A DNA stretch of 64,000 nucleotides from Clostridiales bacterium (GTDB lineage: Bacteria > Bacillota > Clostridia > Lachnospirales > Lachnospiraceae): assembly GCA_021203365.1 (NCBI GenBank), contig JAJQBI010000084.1:1-64000 (forward strand), given 5' to 3'. How positions within the stretch are numbered: position 1 is the first letter of the stretch; each line of letters begins with the position of its first letter. The position numbers and the translations under genes were made by a program. A model generated the notes under the pieces. The model worked only from the letters and a program-made list of their open reading frames with translations. It did no database searches and was not told the DNA's origin. Positions 7,221-16,094 of this stretch are shown in pieces.

Positions 7221-9062
7221 CTACTCCACCGTCACGCTCTTCGCCAGGTTCCTGGGCTTGTCCACGTCCAGACCGCGGCCCACGCTGACATAATAGCCAA
7301 GGAGCTGCAGGGGAACCACCGCCAGGCTGGCGGTAAAATGGCTGTCAATCCTGGGGATGTACACCACAAAATCCGCGGTGTCCTCTGTCTCATATTTCCC
7401 GTAGCTGGTCAGCCCCATCAGGTAGGCGCCGCGGCTGTGGCATTCCACCATATTGCTTACGGTTTTCTCATAAAGCTCCGGCTGGGTCAGAACGCCGATC
7501 ACTAGGGTGCCTTTCTCGATCAGGCTGATGGTGCCGTGCTTCAGCTCTCCGGCCGCATAGGCCTCGGAGTGCACATAGCTGATCTCCTTCATCTTCAGGC
7601 TGCCTTCCATGCAGATGCCGTAGTCCAGTCCTCTCCCGATGAAAAAGATGTCCCTGGCGTTGACAAATTTCGCGGCAAACCACTGCAGACGGTCCTTGTC
7701 TTCCAGAATCCGGTTGATTTTCTCCGGAATGGTCTCCAGCTCCCCGATCAGTTGGATGTATTTCTCCCGGGAGAGCTCCCCTCTTACCAGAGCGAACTGC
7801 AGCGCAACCAGATAGGCCGCCACCAGCTGAGAACTGTAGGCCTTGGTAGTGGCCACCGAAATCTCCGGGCCGGCCTGGGTGTACAGAACCTTGTCCGCCT
7901 CCCGGGCGATGGAGCTGCCAAAGACATTGACAATGGCCAGAACCGGAATGCCCATCCCTCTGGCTTCCCGCAGGGCGGCCAGGGTGTCCGCGGTCTCTCC
8001 GGACTGGCTGATGACGATCACCAGGGCGTTTGGATCCAGAAGGGGCTTCCGGTAGCGGAATTCCGAGGCCAGCTCCACACGTACGGGAATTCTGGCCAGG
8101 TCCTCGATGACATACTGAGCCGCCACCCCCACATGGTAGGCCGATCCGCAGGCCACAATGGTGATCTGGGAATAATTCTCCATCTCCTCCCGGGTGAGTC
8201 CGGCTCTTCCCAGGTCGATCTCCCCTTCCTCATTCAAAAAAGAGTGGAGGGTATCCGCGACGGCCTTGGGCTGCTCGTGGATCTCCTTCATCATAAAATG
8301 CTGGAAGCCGCCTTTTTCCGCCTCCTCCGCGTCCCAGGTGATCTCCTTGCTCTTCTTTTCCACCGTGTCCCCGTCCAGGTTGAAAAAGGTCACCTCGCCC
8401 CTGGCCAGGCGGGCCATCTCCAGATTGTCAATGTAGTAGACCTCCCGGGAATACTTCAGAATGGCAGGCACGTCCGAGGCCAGCCAGGCGGAATCCTCAT
8501 TCACGCTGATGATCATGGGACTGTCCTTCCGGGCCACGTAGATTTCCCCGGGGAAATCCCGGAACATGACGGCCAGGGCGTAGGAACCCCGCACACGCAC
8601 CATGGTCTTGGCCAGGGCATCGATGGGGCCCACCTTGTATTTCCTGTAATAATAATCCACCAGCTTGGTCAGGACCTCTGTATCAGTCTGGGAATAGAAC
8701 TGATAGCCGTTCCGGATCAGCTTTTCCTTCAGCTCCTGGTAATTCTCGATAATTCCGTTGTGTACCGCCACCACGTTCCCATCGTCTGAGTGGTGGGGAT
8801 GGGCGTTGGTCTCATTGGACTCCCCATGGGTGGCCCAGCGTGTGTGACCGATGCCGCAGGTCCCGGCCAGGCTCTGGCCGTCGTTGGTTTTTTCCGCCAG
8901 AATCTTCAGACGGCCCTTGGCCTTTACGATCTGAACCTCTTTATCTCCGTCCCGGACAGCCAGCCCGGCCGAGTCGTATCCTCTGTATTCCAGCTTCGCA
9001 AGCCCATCCAGAAGAATCGGCGCCGCCTGTTCCTGTCCTGTAAATCCAACAATACCACACAT
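7221..9062 (-). CDS. glmS: Glutamine-fructose-6-phosphate aminotransferase (isomerizing)
   Basis: 613 aa. It starts at ATG 9062 (MCGIVGFTGQ) behind GGAGG, so Cys2 becomes the N-terminal nucleophile of the glutaminase domain. Motifs in order: GYDSAGLA, HTRWATHGE, HPHHSDDGNVVAVHNG, then two SIS domains with CGSAYHVG, SQSGETADT, AYSSQL and GRGLDYGICMEGSLKMKEI, ending LAKSVTVE. It makes glucosamine-6-phosphate, the first committed step to UDP-GlcNAc for peptidoglycan. Only about 90 bp lie upstream before the previous gene's terminator, too little for a glmS ribozyme, which would be the usual regulator in Firmicutes. Confidence 0.98.
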   Translation of the reverse strand: MCGIVGFTGQEQAAPILLDGLAKLEYRGYDSAGLAVRDGDKEVQIVKAKGRLKILAEKTNDGQSLAGTCGIGHTRWATHGESNETNAHPHHSDDGNVVAVHNGIIENYQELKEKLIRNGYQFYSQTDTEVLTKLVDYYYRKYKVGPIDALAKTMVRVRGSYALAVMFRDFPGEIYVARKDSPMIISVNEDSAWLASDVPAILKYSREVYYIDNLEMARLARGEVTFFNLDGDTVEKKSKEITWDAEEAEKGGFQHFMMKEIHEQPKAVADTLHSFLNEEGEIDLGRAGLTREEMENYSQITIVACGSAYHVGVAAQYVIEDLARIPVRVELASEFRYRKPLLDPNALVIVISQSGETADTLAALREARGMGIPVLAIVNVFGSSIAREADKVLYTQAGPEISVATTKAYSSQLVAAYLVALQFALVRGELSREKYIQLIGELETIPEKINRILEDKDRLQWFAAKFVNARDIFFIGRGLDYGICMEGSLKMKEISYVHSEAYAAGELKHGTISLIEKGTLVIGVLTQPELYEKTVSNMVECHSRGAYLMGLTSYGKYETEDTADFVVYIPRIDSHFTASLAVVPLQLLGYYVSVGRGLDVDKPRNLAKSVTVE

Positions 9063-9116
9063 AAATTGTGTCCTCCATTTCAACGATCGAATCATTCAGG
9101 CCTTTTTTCCTGTATT

Positions 9117-9145
9117 ATTTTATCATGGAACCACAGCACTGTAAA
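9117..9145 (-). promoter_or_regulatory. glmS promoter
   Basis: Minus-strand TTTACA (9140-9145), 17-bp spacer, TAAAAT (9117-9122). It gives a leader of about 45 nt. Confidence 0.7.
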
Positions 9146-9150
9146 GCGCG

Positions 9151-9202
9151 AAAAAAAGCGGCCGGAATCGCATACTCTTCCAGGTATGCGGCTTCCGGCC
9201 GC
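9151..9202 (-). terminator. Terminator of the ABC-transporter / kinase operon
   Basis: A perfect 10-bp stem, GCGGCCGGAA with TTCCGGCCGC, encloses a GCATAC/GTATGC helix and is followed by seven T on minus. It closes the operon that ends at 9232. Confidence 0.9.
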
Positions 9203-9231
9203 CAAAATCTTCTCACATTCTGTAATCCGTC

Positions 9232-9831
9232 TCACACCCCAAAGCGCACATGCAGTGCCTGGGCAATGAGATCCGCGGCGCCCTCCACGCCGAAGACAGA
9301 GCTGTCGATCATCATATGGCTGCTGTCCTTGGGCGAGCGGATTCCCGGGCAGTATTTCCTCTGGTAATAGGTCCGGGCCATGTCTACCTCCCGGATGCGC
9401 TTCCGGGCCGTCTTCTCATCCATCTCCAGTGTCTCCACACAGTTTTTCAGCCGCTGTTCATAGGGCGCGTAGATATACACGGAGAGATGATTGGGAAAAT
9501 CCCGCAGAATATAGTCCCCGCACCGTCCCACGATGATGCATGGGCCGCTCTTTGCGGCGTCCAGGATAATGTTCTTTTCCGTCTCAAAAATCTCATCGTT
9601 GATGTTATAGGTGGTCAGACTCATCTTAAACTCTCTGCGCAGGAAGAAGGAATTTTTCGCCACCTCCTCCTCGTCGCTGATCAGGGATACGGAGTGACCC
9701 AGCCGCCGGGCGGCGGACTCCACAATATCCCGGTCCCAGAATTCGATCCCCAGCTTCTGGGAAAGATTCTGTGCAATGGTCCGTCCCAGGGAAGCGAATT
9801 CCCGGGAAATTGTCACTACATAGCGATCCAT
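9232..9831 (-). CDS. Cytidylate kinase-like family protein
   Basis: 199 aa. It opens VVTISREFASLGRTIAQNLS, the position of the P-loop in AAA_26/cytidylate-kinase-like proteins (ISREFGSGGREIG in the usual form). KLGIEFWDRDIV and GPCIIVGRCGDYILRD follow, also typical. The glycine-rich loop is altered (ASLG for GSGG), so nucleotide binding may differ. These proteins are widespread in Clostridia, often beside transporters, and their substrate is not established. It is the last gene of the operon, 25 bp after the second permease, with RBS GGAGAGGAG and a strong terminator behind it. Confidence 0.8.
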   Translation of the reverse strand: MDRYVVTISREFASLGRTIAQNLSQKLGIEFWDRDIVESAARRLGHSVSLISDEEEVAKNSFFLRREFKMSLTTYNINDEIFETEKNIILDAAKSGPCIIVGRCGDYILRDFPNHLSVYIYAPYEQRLKNCVETLEMDEKTARKRIREVDMARTYYQRKYCPGIRSPKDSSHMMIDSSVFGVEGAADLIAQALHVRFGV

Positions 9832-9856
9832 CTCACACTCTCCTCTCCGGTCCCTG

Positions 9857-10642
9857 CTATTGCTGTTCCACGGTCACCACATCTGTGGGGCGCTTCACCT
9901 TTTTCATGCGCTTCTGCATATGCCGCACCACGCAGGACAGGGTAAAGTTAATTACAAAATAAATCGCGAACGCGAAGCCGAACAGCACAAAAACATCGGA
10001 TACATTGATCACGCCGGTGCCGTTGTAGCGGTTCGCGGAGCTCATGATCTGCTTGGTCCTGGCCATCAGCTCGATCACGGCCACGTTGGCCAGATAGGAA
10101 GAGTCCTTGATGGTGGTGATGACCTGGCTTAACAGGGTGGGGATAATATTCCGGTAGGCCTGGGGCAGCACAATGTAGATCATGATCTGCACCATATGAA
10201 AGCCCTGGGAACGTCCCGCCTCAAACTGTCCCTCGTCCACGGAGTTCAGGCCACCCCGGACAATCTCCGCGATGACGGAGGAGGTAAACAGGATCAGAGC
10301 TACCGCTCCCTTAAACAGAAGCTTCACATCTGCCGCGGAATTCAGGCCGAACATTTTCCGGTTGAGAAAAGCCGGGGTTGGACAGAATACCAGACAGATA
10401 AAGATCCACAGAAGCAGCGGAGTGTTCCGGAATACTTCAATATAAAATGTGGCCAGCCAGCGGAATATTTTCGTCCTTCCGCTGTTGCAGTAGTTGCGCA
10501 CCAGCGCCAGCACAGATCCGATGAGGATTCCGAAGCCCACGGCGATCACGGAAATGATCAGGGTAAAAAGCACACCTTTCATGATGTACTGCAGAATCGC
10601 AGTGTTTGTCAGCATAGACAGACTTGCCTTCCAGGTATTCAT
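9857..10642 (-). CDS. Polar amino acid ABC transporter permease
   Basis: 261 aa. The HisM/GlnP-type inner-membrane domain has about five hydrophobic helices (first GVLFTLIISVIAVGFGILIG) and a coupling EAA-like loop, VRGGLNSVDEGQFEAGRSQG. It starts at ATG 10642 inside the stop of the preceding permease gene (ATGA overlap), so the two should be made in equal amounts. It probably forms a heterodimeric channel with the product of 10639-11370. The neighbours suggest a glutamate/aspartate- or glutamine-type substrate. Confidence 0.93.
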   Translation of the reverse strand: MNTWKASLSMLTNTAILQYIMKGVLFTLIISVIAVGFGILIGSVLALVRNYCNSGRTKIFRWLATFYIEVFRNTPLLLWIFICLVFCPTPAFLNRKMFGLNSAADVKLLFKGAVALILFTSSVIAEIVRGGLNSVDEGQFEAGRSQGFHMVQIMIYIVLPQAYRNIIPTLLSQVITTIKDSSYLANVAVIELMARTKQIMSSANRYNGTGVINVSDVFVLFGFAFAIYFVINFTLSCVVRHMQKRMKKVKRPTDVVTVEQQ

Positions 10643-11370
10643 GCCGCGTCCGCCCCCTTCCCGTCGCCTCCGGCCGCCACGCCTGTGCGCTTATCTCTCT
10701 GTTTCAGCCTTGCCTCCCAGGTGCTTCCCAGCTTGGAGAGCGGGAAGCAGATGACGAAGAACAGGACGCCGCTGACCAGATAGGCCGGCCCGTAGGCGCC
10801 GCCGGTTTTCGCCCCGGTGACAAAGCTGTAGGTCATGGATATCAGGTCCGTCCCGCCGATGATGTACAGGCAGGAGGTGTTCTTGATCAGATTCACTACC
10901 TGATTGACCATGGGCGGGAGTATAATCTTGATACTCTGGGGAAGAATAATATAGTACATCTGTCCGATATAGCCAAAACCCTGTGACTGTGCCGCCTCAA
11001 ACTGTCCCTTTGGAACCGCCTCTATACCCGCGCGGATGACCTCCGCCATATAGGCCCCGTGATAAATGCCCAGGGATATGATGCCTGCCGGAATGATTCC
11101 GATACTGTGGCCGGAAAAGGCTAGTATATAGTACAGAAAACAGATCTGCAGAAGCACCGGCGTATTCTGGATAAATTCCACGTATACACGTGCAATGGCC
11201 TTCAGAATCCGAACCTTCCCGGTGGCAAACAGACCGAAAATAATTCCGAGAATCATCGCCAGCAGTATGGCAAGAACGGCCGTCTCCACGGTGGTCAGAA
11301 GACCGTGCAGAAAAGTCCCCCGGTAGGTCCAGACCTTCAGCCACGCTGATTTTGAAAAAACACCTGCCAT
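10639..11370 (-). CDS. Polar amino acid ABC transporter permease
   Basis: 243 aa with RBS GGGAGGA before ATG 11370. Helices include LLTTVETAVLAILLAMILG and a final VSGVLFFVICFPLS. The EAA loop reads EVIRAGIEAVPKGQFEAAQSQG, as in the HisM/GlnP permeases. It is the first of two permeases and lies 29 bp downstream of the binding-protein gene. The C-terminal tail (KQRDKRTGVAAGGDGKGADA) is hydrophilic and probably cytosolic. Confidence 0.93.
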   Translation of the reverse strand: MAGVFSKSAWLKVWTYRGTFLHGLLTTVETAVLAILLAMILGIIFGLFATGKVRILKAIARVYVEFIQNTPVLLQICFLYYILAFSGHSIGIIPAGIISLGIYHGAYMAEVIRAGIEAVPKGQFEAAQSQGFGYIGQMYYIILPQSIKIILPPMVNQVVNLIKNTSCLYIIGGTDLISMTYSFVTGAKTGGAYGPAYLVSGVLFFVICFPLSKLGSTWEARLKQRDKRTGVAAGGDGKGADAA

Positions 11371-11399
11371 TTTATTCCTCCCGATTTACGATTTGCGGC

Positions 11400-12266
11400 T
11401 TAGTCCAGATCGTATTCCTCAATAAAGCCGTCGATGGTGCCATCCTCCAGCCAGCGGTTGATCAGTGTGTCCACATAGGCGGAGAGTCCGGAATCCTTGG
11501 TGGTGGCTACGCCGTACTCCTGGGGAGCAAATTCTGCGTCCACATAGGAACGGCCCTCGGTCTTATAGATAGCCAGGATGGATTTGTCTACACAGAAAGC
11601 ATCCACTTCTCCTGCGCTGAGGGCGGTGGAGATGGTGGGATAGTCGTCATACTGCTGGAAGGAGATGCCGTCGGTCCACAGAGAGGGATCAAAGGAATCT
11701 GCGTCGTATCCTTCGCCGTCCAGAACTCCTGCCTCGATCATGGCCTCAACCAGAGAGCTGGCGGAGGTGGAACCGGAGGAAACGCCTACGGTCTTGTCCA
11801 CAAGGTCTTCCAGAGTTGTGATCTCACTGGAATCCTCCACAAGAACGGTTACATAGTCTGTATAATAGGGAGTGGAGAAATCCCAGCTCTCTTTTCTCTC
11901 ATCGGTGATGGTGAAGGTGGCCAGCACACAGTCGATGTCGCCGGAGTCCAGAAGCTCGGTTCTGGTAGCCGCGGTAACAGTGGTAAACTCGGTCTCCACA
12001 CCCAGTTCCTCGGCAATCAGGTTCGCCAGATCGATTTCCATTCCGGAGTATTCGCCGGTAAGGGTATCCTCATAGCCAAAGCCCACAACCGCGTTCTTTA
12101 CGCCTACGCGGAGCACGCCCCGGTCGATGATTTCCTGAATGTCTTCGGTGATTTCAAGTGTTTCCTCTGTCTCCTCGCTCTCCTCCGCGAATACGGGGGC
12201 TGCACACATCGTCAGCGCGGCGGTAAAAGCCAGTCCCAGTGCGATCATTTTCTTTGTTTTCATCAT
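11400..12266 (-). CDS. Amino acid ABC transporter substrate-binding protein
   Basis: 288 aa. The signal peptide is MMKTKKMIALGLAFTAALTM with probable cleavage after VFA. The mature part is a periplasmic-binding-protein-like fold of family 3 (LRVGVKNAVVGFGYED, YSGMEIDLANLIAEELG, DCVLATFTITDERKESWDFS). An acidic linker of Glu and Thr residues follows the signal peptide. No clear lipobox is present (LTMC is a poor match), which is unusual for a single-membrane organism. AGGAGG is followed by two possible starts, 12266 and 12263. It should capture a polar amino acid for the two permeases downstream. Confidence 0.92.
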   Translation of the reverse strand: MMKTKKMIALGLAFTAALTMCAAPVFAEESEETEETLEITEDIQEIIDRGVLRVGVKNAVVGFGYEDTLTGEYSGMEIDLANLIAEELGVETEFTTVTAATRTELLDSGDIDCVLATFTITDERKESWDFSTPYYTDYVTVLVEDSSEITTLEDLVDKTVGVSSGSTSASSLVEAMIEAGVLDGEGYDADSFDPSLWTDGISFQQYDDYPTISTALSAGEVDAFCVDKSILAIYKTEGRSYVDAEFAPQEYGVATTKDSGLSAYVDTLINRWLEDGTIDGFIEEYDLD

Positions 12267-12381
12267 TCATCCTCCTGCTTTTTACATTCTGAATTAACCT
12301 GCTACTCTATTTTCAGGGCCTTTTCCCGGAGGATGGCCCGAAAATGCCGGTATGACCTGCCCGCTTCCACGATCCAGTCTG

Positions 12382-13107
12382 TTATTTCCGGATAATCTTC
12401 CCCAGGAACTGCTTCACACGCTCGTTCTCCGGATGCTCAAAGAAATGCTCCGGGGTTCCCTCCTCGATGATCTGTCCGTCGGCCATAAATACCACCCGGT
12501 CTGCCACCTGTCTGGCAAAACCCATCTCATGGGTAACCACCACCATGGTGATTTTCTCATGGGCCAGCTTAATCATCACATCCAGCACCTCCTGGATGGT
12601 CTCCGGATCCAGGGCCGAGGTGGGCTCGTCAAAAAGGATGATCTTCGTCTGGGCGCACAGGGCACGGGCAATGGCGATTCTCTGCTGCTGACCGCCGGAA
12701 AGGGTGGTAGGATACACATGGGCCTTGTCGGTCAGACCCACCACATCCAGATAGTGGTAGGCCAGCTTCTCCGCCTCCGCCCTGCTCTTGTGATGAAGCT
12801 TTACAGGCGCCAGGGTGAGGTTTTTCAGCACCGTCATGTGGGGATACAGATTGAAGGACTGGAATACCATGGACATGGACTCCCGTACAATCTTTGTCTT
12901 ATTTTTGTTTGTAATCTCCTGGCCGTCGATATAAACGTGGCCGCTGGTAGGCGGCTCCAGAAAATTCATGCAGCGCACGGTCGTGGACTTTCCGGAACCG
13001 GAGGGACCGATGATGACCAGCTTTTCGCCTTCCTTCACCTCAAGATTCACATCCTTGAGAACGTGCAGGTCGCCGAAATATTTGTTGACGTTTTCCAGTT
13101 TGATCAT
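12382..13107 (-). CDS. Polar amino acid ABC transporter ATP-binding protein
   Basis: 241 aa, GlnQ/GltL class. It has Walker [11 protein letters not shown] (about residues 35-44), signature [10 protein letters not shown], Walker [15 protein letters not shown] and switch histidine VVVTHEMGF. It energises import by the permeases at 9857-11370. It is the first gene of the operon, 115 bp ahead of the binding-protein gene, which has its own strong RBS. The gap between them shows no clear promoter or terminator. Confidence 0.95.
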   Translation of the reverse strand: MIKLENVNKYFGDLHVLKDVNLEVKEGEKLVIIGPSGSGKSTTVRCMNFLEPPTSGHVYIDGQEITNKNKTKIVRESMSMVFQSFNLYPHMTVLKNLTLAPVKLHHKSRAEAEKLAYHYLDVVGLTDKAHVYPTTLSGGQQQRIAIARALCAQTKIILFDEPTSALDPETIQEVLDVMIKLAHEKITMVVVTHEMGFARQVADRVVFMADGQIIEEGTPEHFFEHPENERVKQFLGKIIRK

Positions 13108-13167
13108 GTTTCACTCTCTTTCCGGCCGCAGGGCCCTGTATGTAAAAATCGAAATATCCCGTAAAAC

Positions 13168-13199
13168 AAAAAAGGGGCACTGAATAAACTCAGACCCCC
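13168..13199 (-). terminator. Terminator of the SEC-C gene
   Basis: GGGG-CTGA pairs with TCAG-CCCC, with a two-base mismatch between the two helices, and TTTTTT follows on minus. It isolates the SEC-C gene from the ABC operon. The 100 bp beyond it, up to the SEC-C stop, hold nothing else that I recognise. Confidence 0.8.
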
Positions 13200-13315
13200 T
13201 TGCCTTCATCCATCTTATATCATTTTGCCCTTCCTGTCAAGGAAAAAATGTCCGGCCGGACGTGCCGTTCGCTCCTCTTCACAGCCGGCCGTTCCCGGGT
13301 TATTTCCGGCCTTTC

Positions 13316-13825
13316 TCAGCGTCCGCAGCAGAATTTATATTTCTTTCCGCTTCCGCAGGGACAGGGATCGTTCCGGCCGATCTTATGAGGCTTGACTATG
13401 GTCCCGGATTTCTTCTGCTCCAGGTAGAGCTCCTTTTTCTTCTCCGGGGTAAAAATGCGGTCCCACTGAGGCAGCTCATACAGCCAGTCCGCCCTGGCGT
13501 CCACCATATTCTTGTACAGAAGCTCCCTGTCAAAGGCCAGGGAAACCGTCGTATCCTCATCCATGGTCTCGATGGGATTCTTCACCAGAAGGCTGTCGTT
13601 GATTCCGTCCAGAAAGCCCACCATGGTCATCACACTCTGGCCATACTTCTCCGCAAGCTCCCGCACGGTTCCGGTCACCGGCTCGTCCGGATTTTCCAAC
13701 AGCTGCTCATATATGCTCTTCTCGATATTAAAATAGTTTGCCCAGAACTGCTGCAGCTTGTTCCGGTCCGCGTTTTGGTTGTAGGCGACCCCGCGCCACT
13801 GCTCCAGAATTGTCTTTTCACTCAT
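13316..13825 (-). CDS. SEC-C metal-binding motif protein
   Basis: 169 aa. The C-terminal 20 residues, [20 protein letters not shown], form a textbook SEC-C zinc motif (CxCx8CC) like the one at the end of SecA that contacts SecB and ribosomes. The N-terminal part (about 140 residues) is mostly helical and charged, with no recognised catalytic motif. It has its own sigma-A promoter and a terminator, so it is a single-gene unit. A role in zinc binding or protein-export/translation contacts is suggested only by the motif. Confidence 0.88.
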   Translation of the reverse strand: MSEKTILEQWRGVAYNQNADRNKLQQFWANYFNIEKSIYEQLLENPDEPVTGTVRELAEKYGQSVMTMVGFLDGINDSLLVKNPIETMDEDTTVSLAFDRELLYKNMVDARADWLYELPQWDRIFTPEKKKELYLEQKKSGTIVKPHKIGRNDPCPCGSGKKYKFCCGR

Positions 13826-13865
13826 GCTTGTTTCCTCTTTTCCAGAATAGTCATCTCAATTTATC

Positions 13866-13894
13866 AGTATATCACTTCTGGGGATGAACGTCAA
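13866..13894 (-). promoter_or_regulatory. SEC-C gene promoter
   Basis: Minus TTGACG (13889-13894), 17-bp spacer, TATACT (13866-13871). Confidence 0.8.
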
Positions 13895-13923
13895 AAAATA
13901 TTTTTCCGGTGCTCTTAAGGCCT

Positions 13924-14739
13924 CTACTTTACGCCCAGCTTCTCCAGCTCCCCGGCCGCCTGCTTCAGATTTTCAAATACAATGGCGTGAATGCCCTGTC
14001 TCTCGGCGGCCTGGCAGTTGTCCTCCCGGTCATCCAGGAAAACGCTCTCTTCGGCCTTCAGGCCACAGCGGGTGAGCAGCGCCTGGTAAAAGCTGGCATG
14101 GGGCTTGATATCCTGGATCTCCCAGGAAAGAAGGACGCCGTCCATCTCCTTTAAAAAAGACAGCTCTTTCAGGGTGTGCTCATACATATACTGACTGTAA
14201 TTGGAGAGGGCATAGAGACGATAGCCCTGATTCTTCAGATACCGAAGCCAGGTGTCCGTGTAGTCTCTCTTCCGGATGGTGGCAAAAGAGCCTTCCACCA
14301 CCTCCCGGATCTCCCGGGCATATTCCGGCGCGGCCGCGATAAAATCCTGGATGTACTCCTCTTCTTTTTTCAGGCCCTGATCCCGCAGGTTCCAGGTTTC
14401 GCTGCGAAAAACCGCGTCGGCGATTTTTTCATATTTTTCCTCCGGAAAACCATAGGATTTCAGATAACCCTCCCAGTCAAAATCCACCAGAACATTTCCG
14501 ATGTCAAAAATAAGATTCCGGATCTCTCCTTCCACCTTTTTCTGTCTCCCTTCCAGCATTTTGTAAACCATCAGCATGGCGTAAATCAGAATGGGCACCA
14601 TCAGGGCCGCAAACAGCGCCGCCATAAACACCCCCCGGGACTGCTCTCCGTCCCCGAAGGCAAAAATCATGGGCAGGCAGAAAACGATCAGGATCACCGC
14701 CACGGCCACCAGCGCCGCCACACGTTTAAAATTCTTCAT
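13924..14739 (-). CDS. Membrane-anchored HAD-superfamily hydrolase
   Basis: 271 aa. Two hydrophobic helices (about residues 8-27 and 38-60) precede a HAD domain of the YihX-like group. Motif I is FDIGNVLVDFD (first Asp the nucleophile, with GN replacing the second acid as in YihX), motif II is ALSNYS, the motif III lysine lies in DIKPHASFY, and motif IV is FLDDREDN. It should hydrolyse a small phosphate ester, possibly a sugar phosphate. The membrane anchor is unusual for this group. It lies 37 bp downstream of purA on the same strand, so it probably shares its transcript. Confidence 0.85.
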   Translation of the reverse strand: MKNFKRVAALVAVAVILIVFCLPMIFAFGDGEQSRGVFMAALFAALMVPILIYAMLMVYKMLEGRQKKVEGEIRNLIFDIGNVLVDFDWEGYLKSYGFPEEKYEKIADAVFRSETWNLRDQGLKKEEEYIQDFIAAAPEYAREIREVVEGSFATIRKRDYTDTWLRYLKNQGYRLYALSNYSQYMYEHTLKELSFLKEMDGVLLSWEIQDIKPHASFYQALLTRCGLKAEESVFLDDREDNCQAAERQGIHAIVFENLKQAAGELEKLGVK

Positions 14740-14776
14740 AAAACCCTATTACCTTCATTCTTATCTATGGATGATG

Positions 14777-16057
14777 TCACGCCTGTCGGTAAATGATATC
14801 ATTTCTTCCCGGCCCGTTGGAAATCATGGTGATGGGGAAGCCGATCTGCTTTTCCACGAATTCCACATAATTCCGGCAGTTCTCCGGGAGATCCTCATAT
14901 TTCCGGATGCCGCGGATATCGGTTTTCCAGCCGGGCAGTGTCTCCAGAACCGGCTTCGCCTTCTCAAGCTTTCCGGTGGTGGGGAAATCGGTGGTCACCT
15001 CTCCGTCAATCTCATAACCCACGCAGACCGGAATCTCATCCAGGTAGCCCAGCACATCCAGAACCGTAAAGGCCACGTCGGTGGTTCCCTGAATGCGGCA
15101 GCCGTATTTGGACGCCACACAGTCAAACCAGCCCATTCTCCTCGGACGGCCGGTGGTCGCCCCGTACTCGCCGCCGTCGCCGCCCCGCCTGCGCAGCTCG
15201 TCCGCCTCGTCTCCGAAAATCTCGGATACAAAGGCGCCCGCGCCCACAGCGCTTGAATAAGCCTTGCACACAGTGATGATTTTCCGGATTTCGTAGGGCG
15301 GAATCCCCGCGCCGATGGCGCCGTAGGCCGCCAGGGTGGAGGAGGAGGTCACCATGGGATAAATCCCGTGATCCGGATCCTTCAGTGAGCCCAGCTGTCC
15401 TTCCAGAAGAATCTCCTTTCCTTCCTTCAGCGCGTTCCACAGATAGAGGGATACATCGCACACATAAGGCTCCACCATTTTTCTGTATTCCATAAGCTCC
15501 GCGAAAATCTCCTCCGGATCCAGGAGCGGCTTATGATACAGGTGCTCCAGGGTTACATTTTTGGTCTCACAGGTGCGGACCACCTTTTCCTTCAGGGCTG
15601 TCTCATCAAAAAGCTCGCTGACCTGGAAGCCGGTTTTTGCGTATTTGTCGGAATAAAAAGGCGCGATGCCGGATTTGGTGGAACCGAAGGATTTCCCCCC
15701 CAGGCGCTCCTCCTCATACTGGTCAAAGAGAATGTGATAAGGCATCACCATCTGGGCCCGATCAGAAATTTTAATCTTCGGCGCGGGAACCCCCCGGCTG
15801 ATAATCTGGTTGTATTCCTTAAAAAATACAGGGATGTTCAGGGCCACGCCGTTTCCGATCACACTGGTGGTGTGGCTGTAAAACACACCGGAGGGCAGGG
15901 TGTGGAGGGCAAATTTCCCGTAGTCGTTTACGATGGTGTGCCCCGCGTTGGCGCCTCCCTGAAATCTTACAATAATATCCGCCTCCCGGGCGAGCATATC
16001 GGTGATTTTCCCTTTTCCCTCGTCTCCCCAGTTCGCGCCTACAATTGCCTTTACCAT
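14777..16057 (-). CDS. purA: Adenylosuccinate synthetase
   Basis: 426 aa from ATG 16057, which has AGGAGG at the right distance and gives MVKAIVGANWGDEGKGKITD. An upstream in-frame start would only add Ala/Glu-rich sequence antisense to the neighbour's glycine tail. It has the GDEGKGK P-loop, the GGANAGHT loop, EGQLGSLKDPDHGIYPMVTS and TTGRPRRMGWFD. It joins IMP and aspartate using GTP. The partner gene purB is upstream in the same run, so both steps from IMP to AMP are encoded here. Confidence 0.97.
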   Translation of the reverse strand: MVKAIVGANWGDEGKGKITDMLAREADIIVRFQGGANAGHTIVNDYGKFALHTLPSGVFYSHTTSVIGNGVALNIPVFFKEYNQIISRGVPAPKIKISDRAQMVMPYHILFDQYEEERLGGKSFGSTKSGIAPFYSDKYAKTGFQVSELFDETALKEKVVRTCETKNVTLEHLYHKPLLDPEEIFAELMEYRKMVEPYVCDVSLYLWNALKEGKEILLEGQLGSLKDPDHGIYPMVTSSSTLAAYGAIGAGIPPYEIRKIITVCKAYSSAVGAGAFVSEIFGDEADELRRRGGDGGEYGATTGRPRRMGWFDCVASKYGCRIQGTTDVAFTVLDVLGYLDEIPVCVGYEIDGEVTTDFPTTGKLEKAKPVLETLPGWKTDIRGIRKYEDLPENCRNYVEFVEKQIGFPITMISNGPGRNDIIYRQA

Positions 16058-16094
16058 AGTCTTGTATACCTCCTTGTGTGTTGTATCATTGGTT

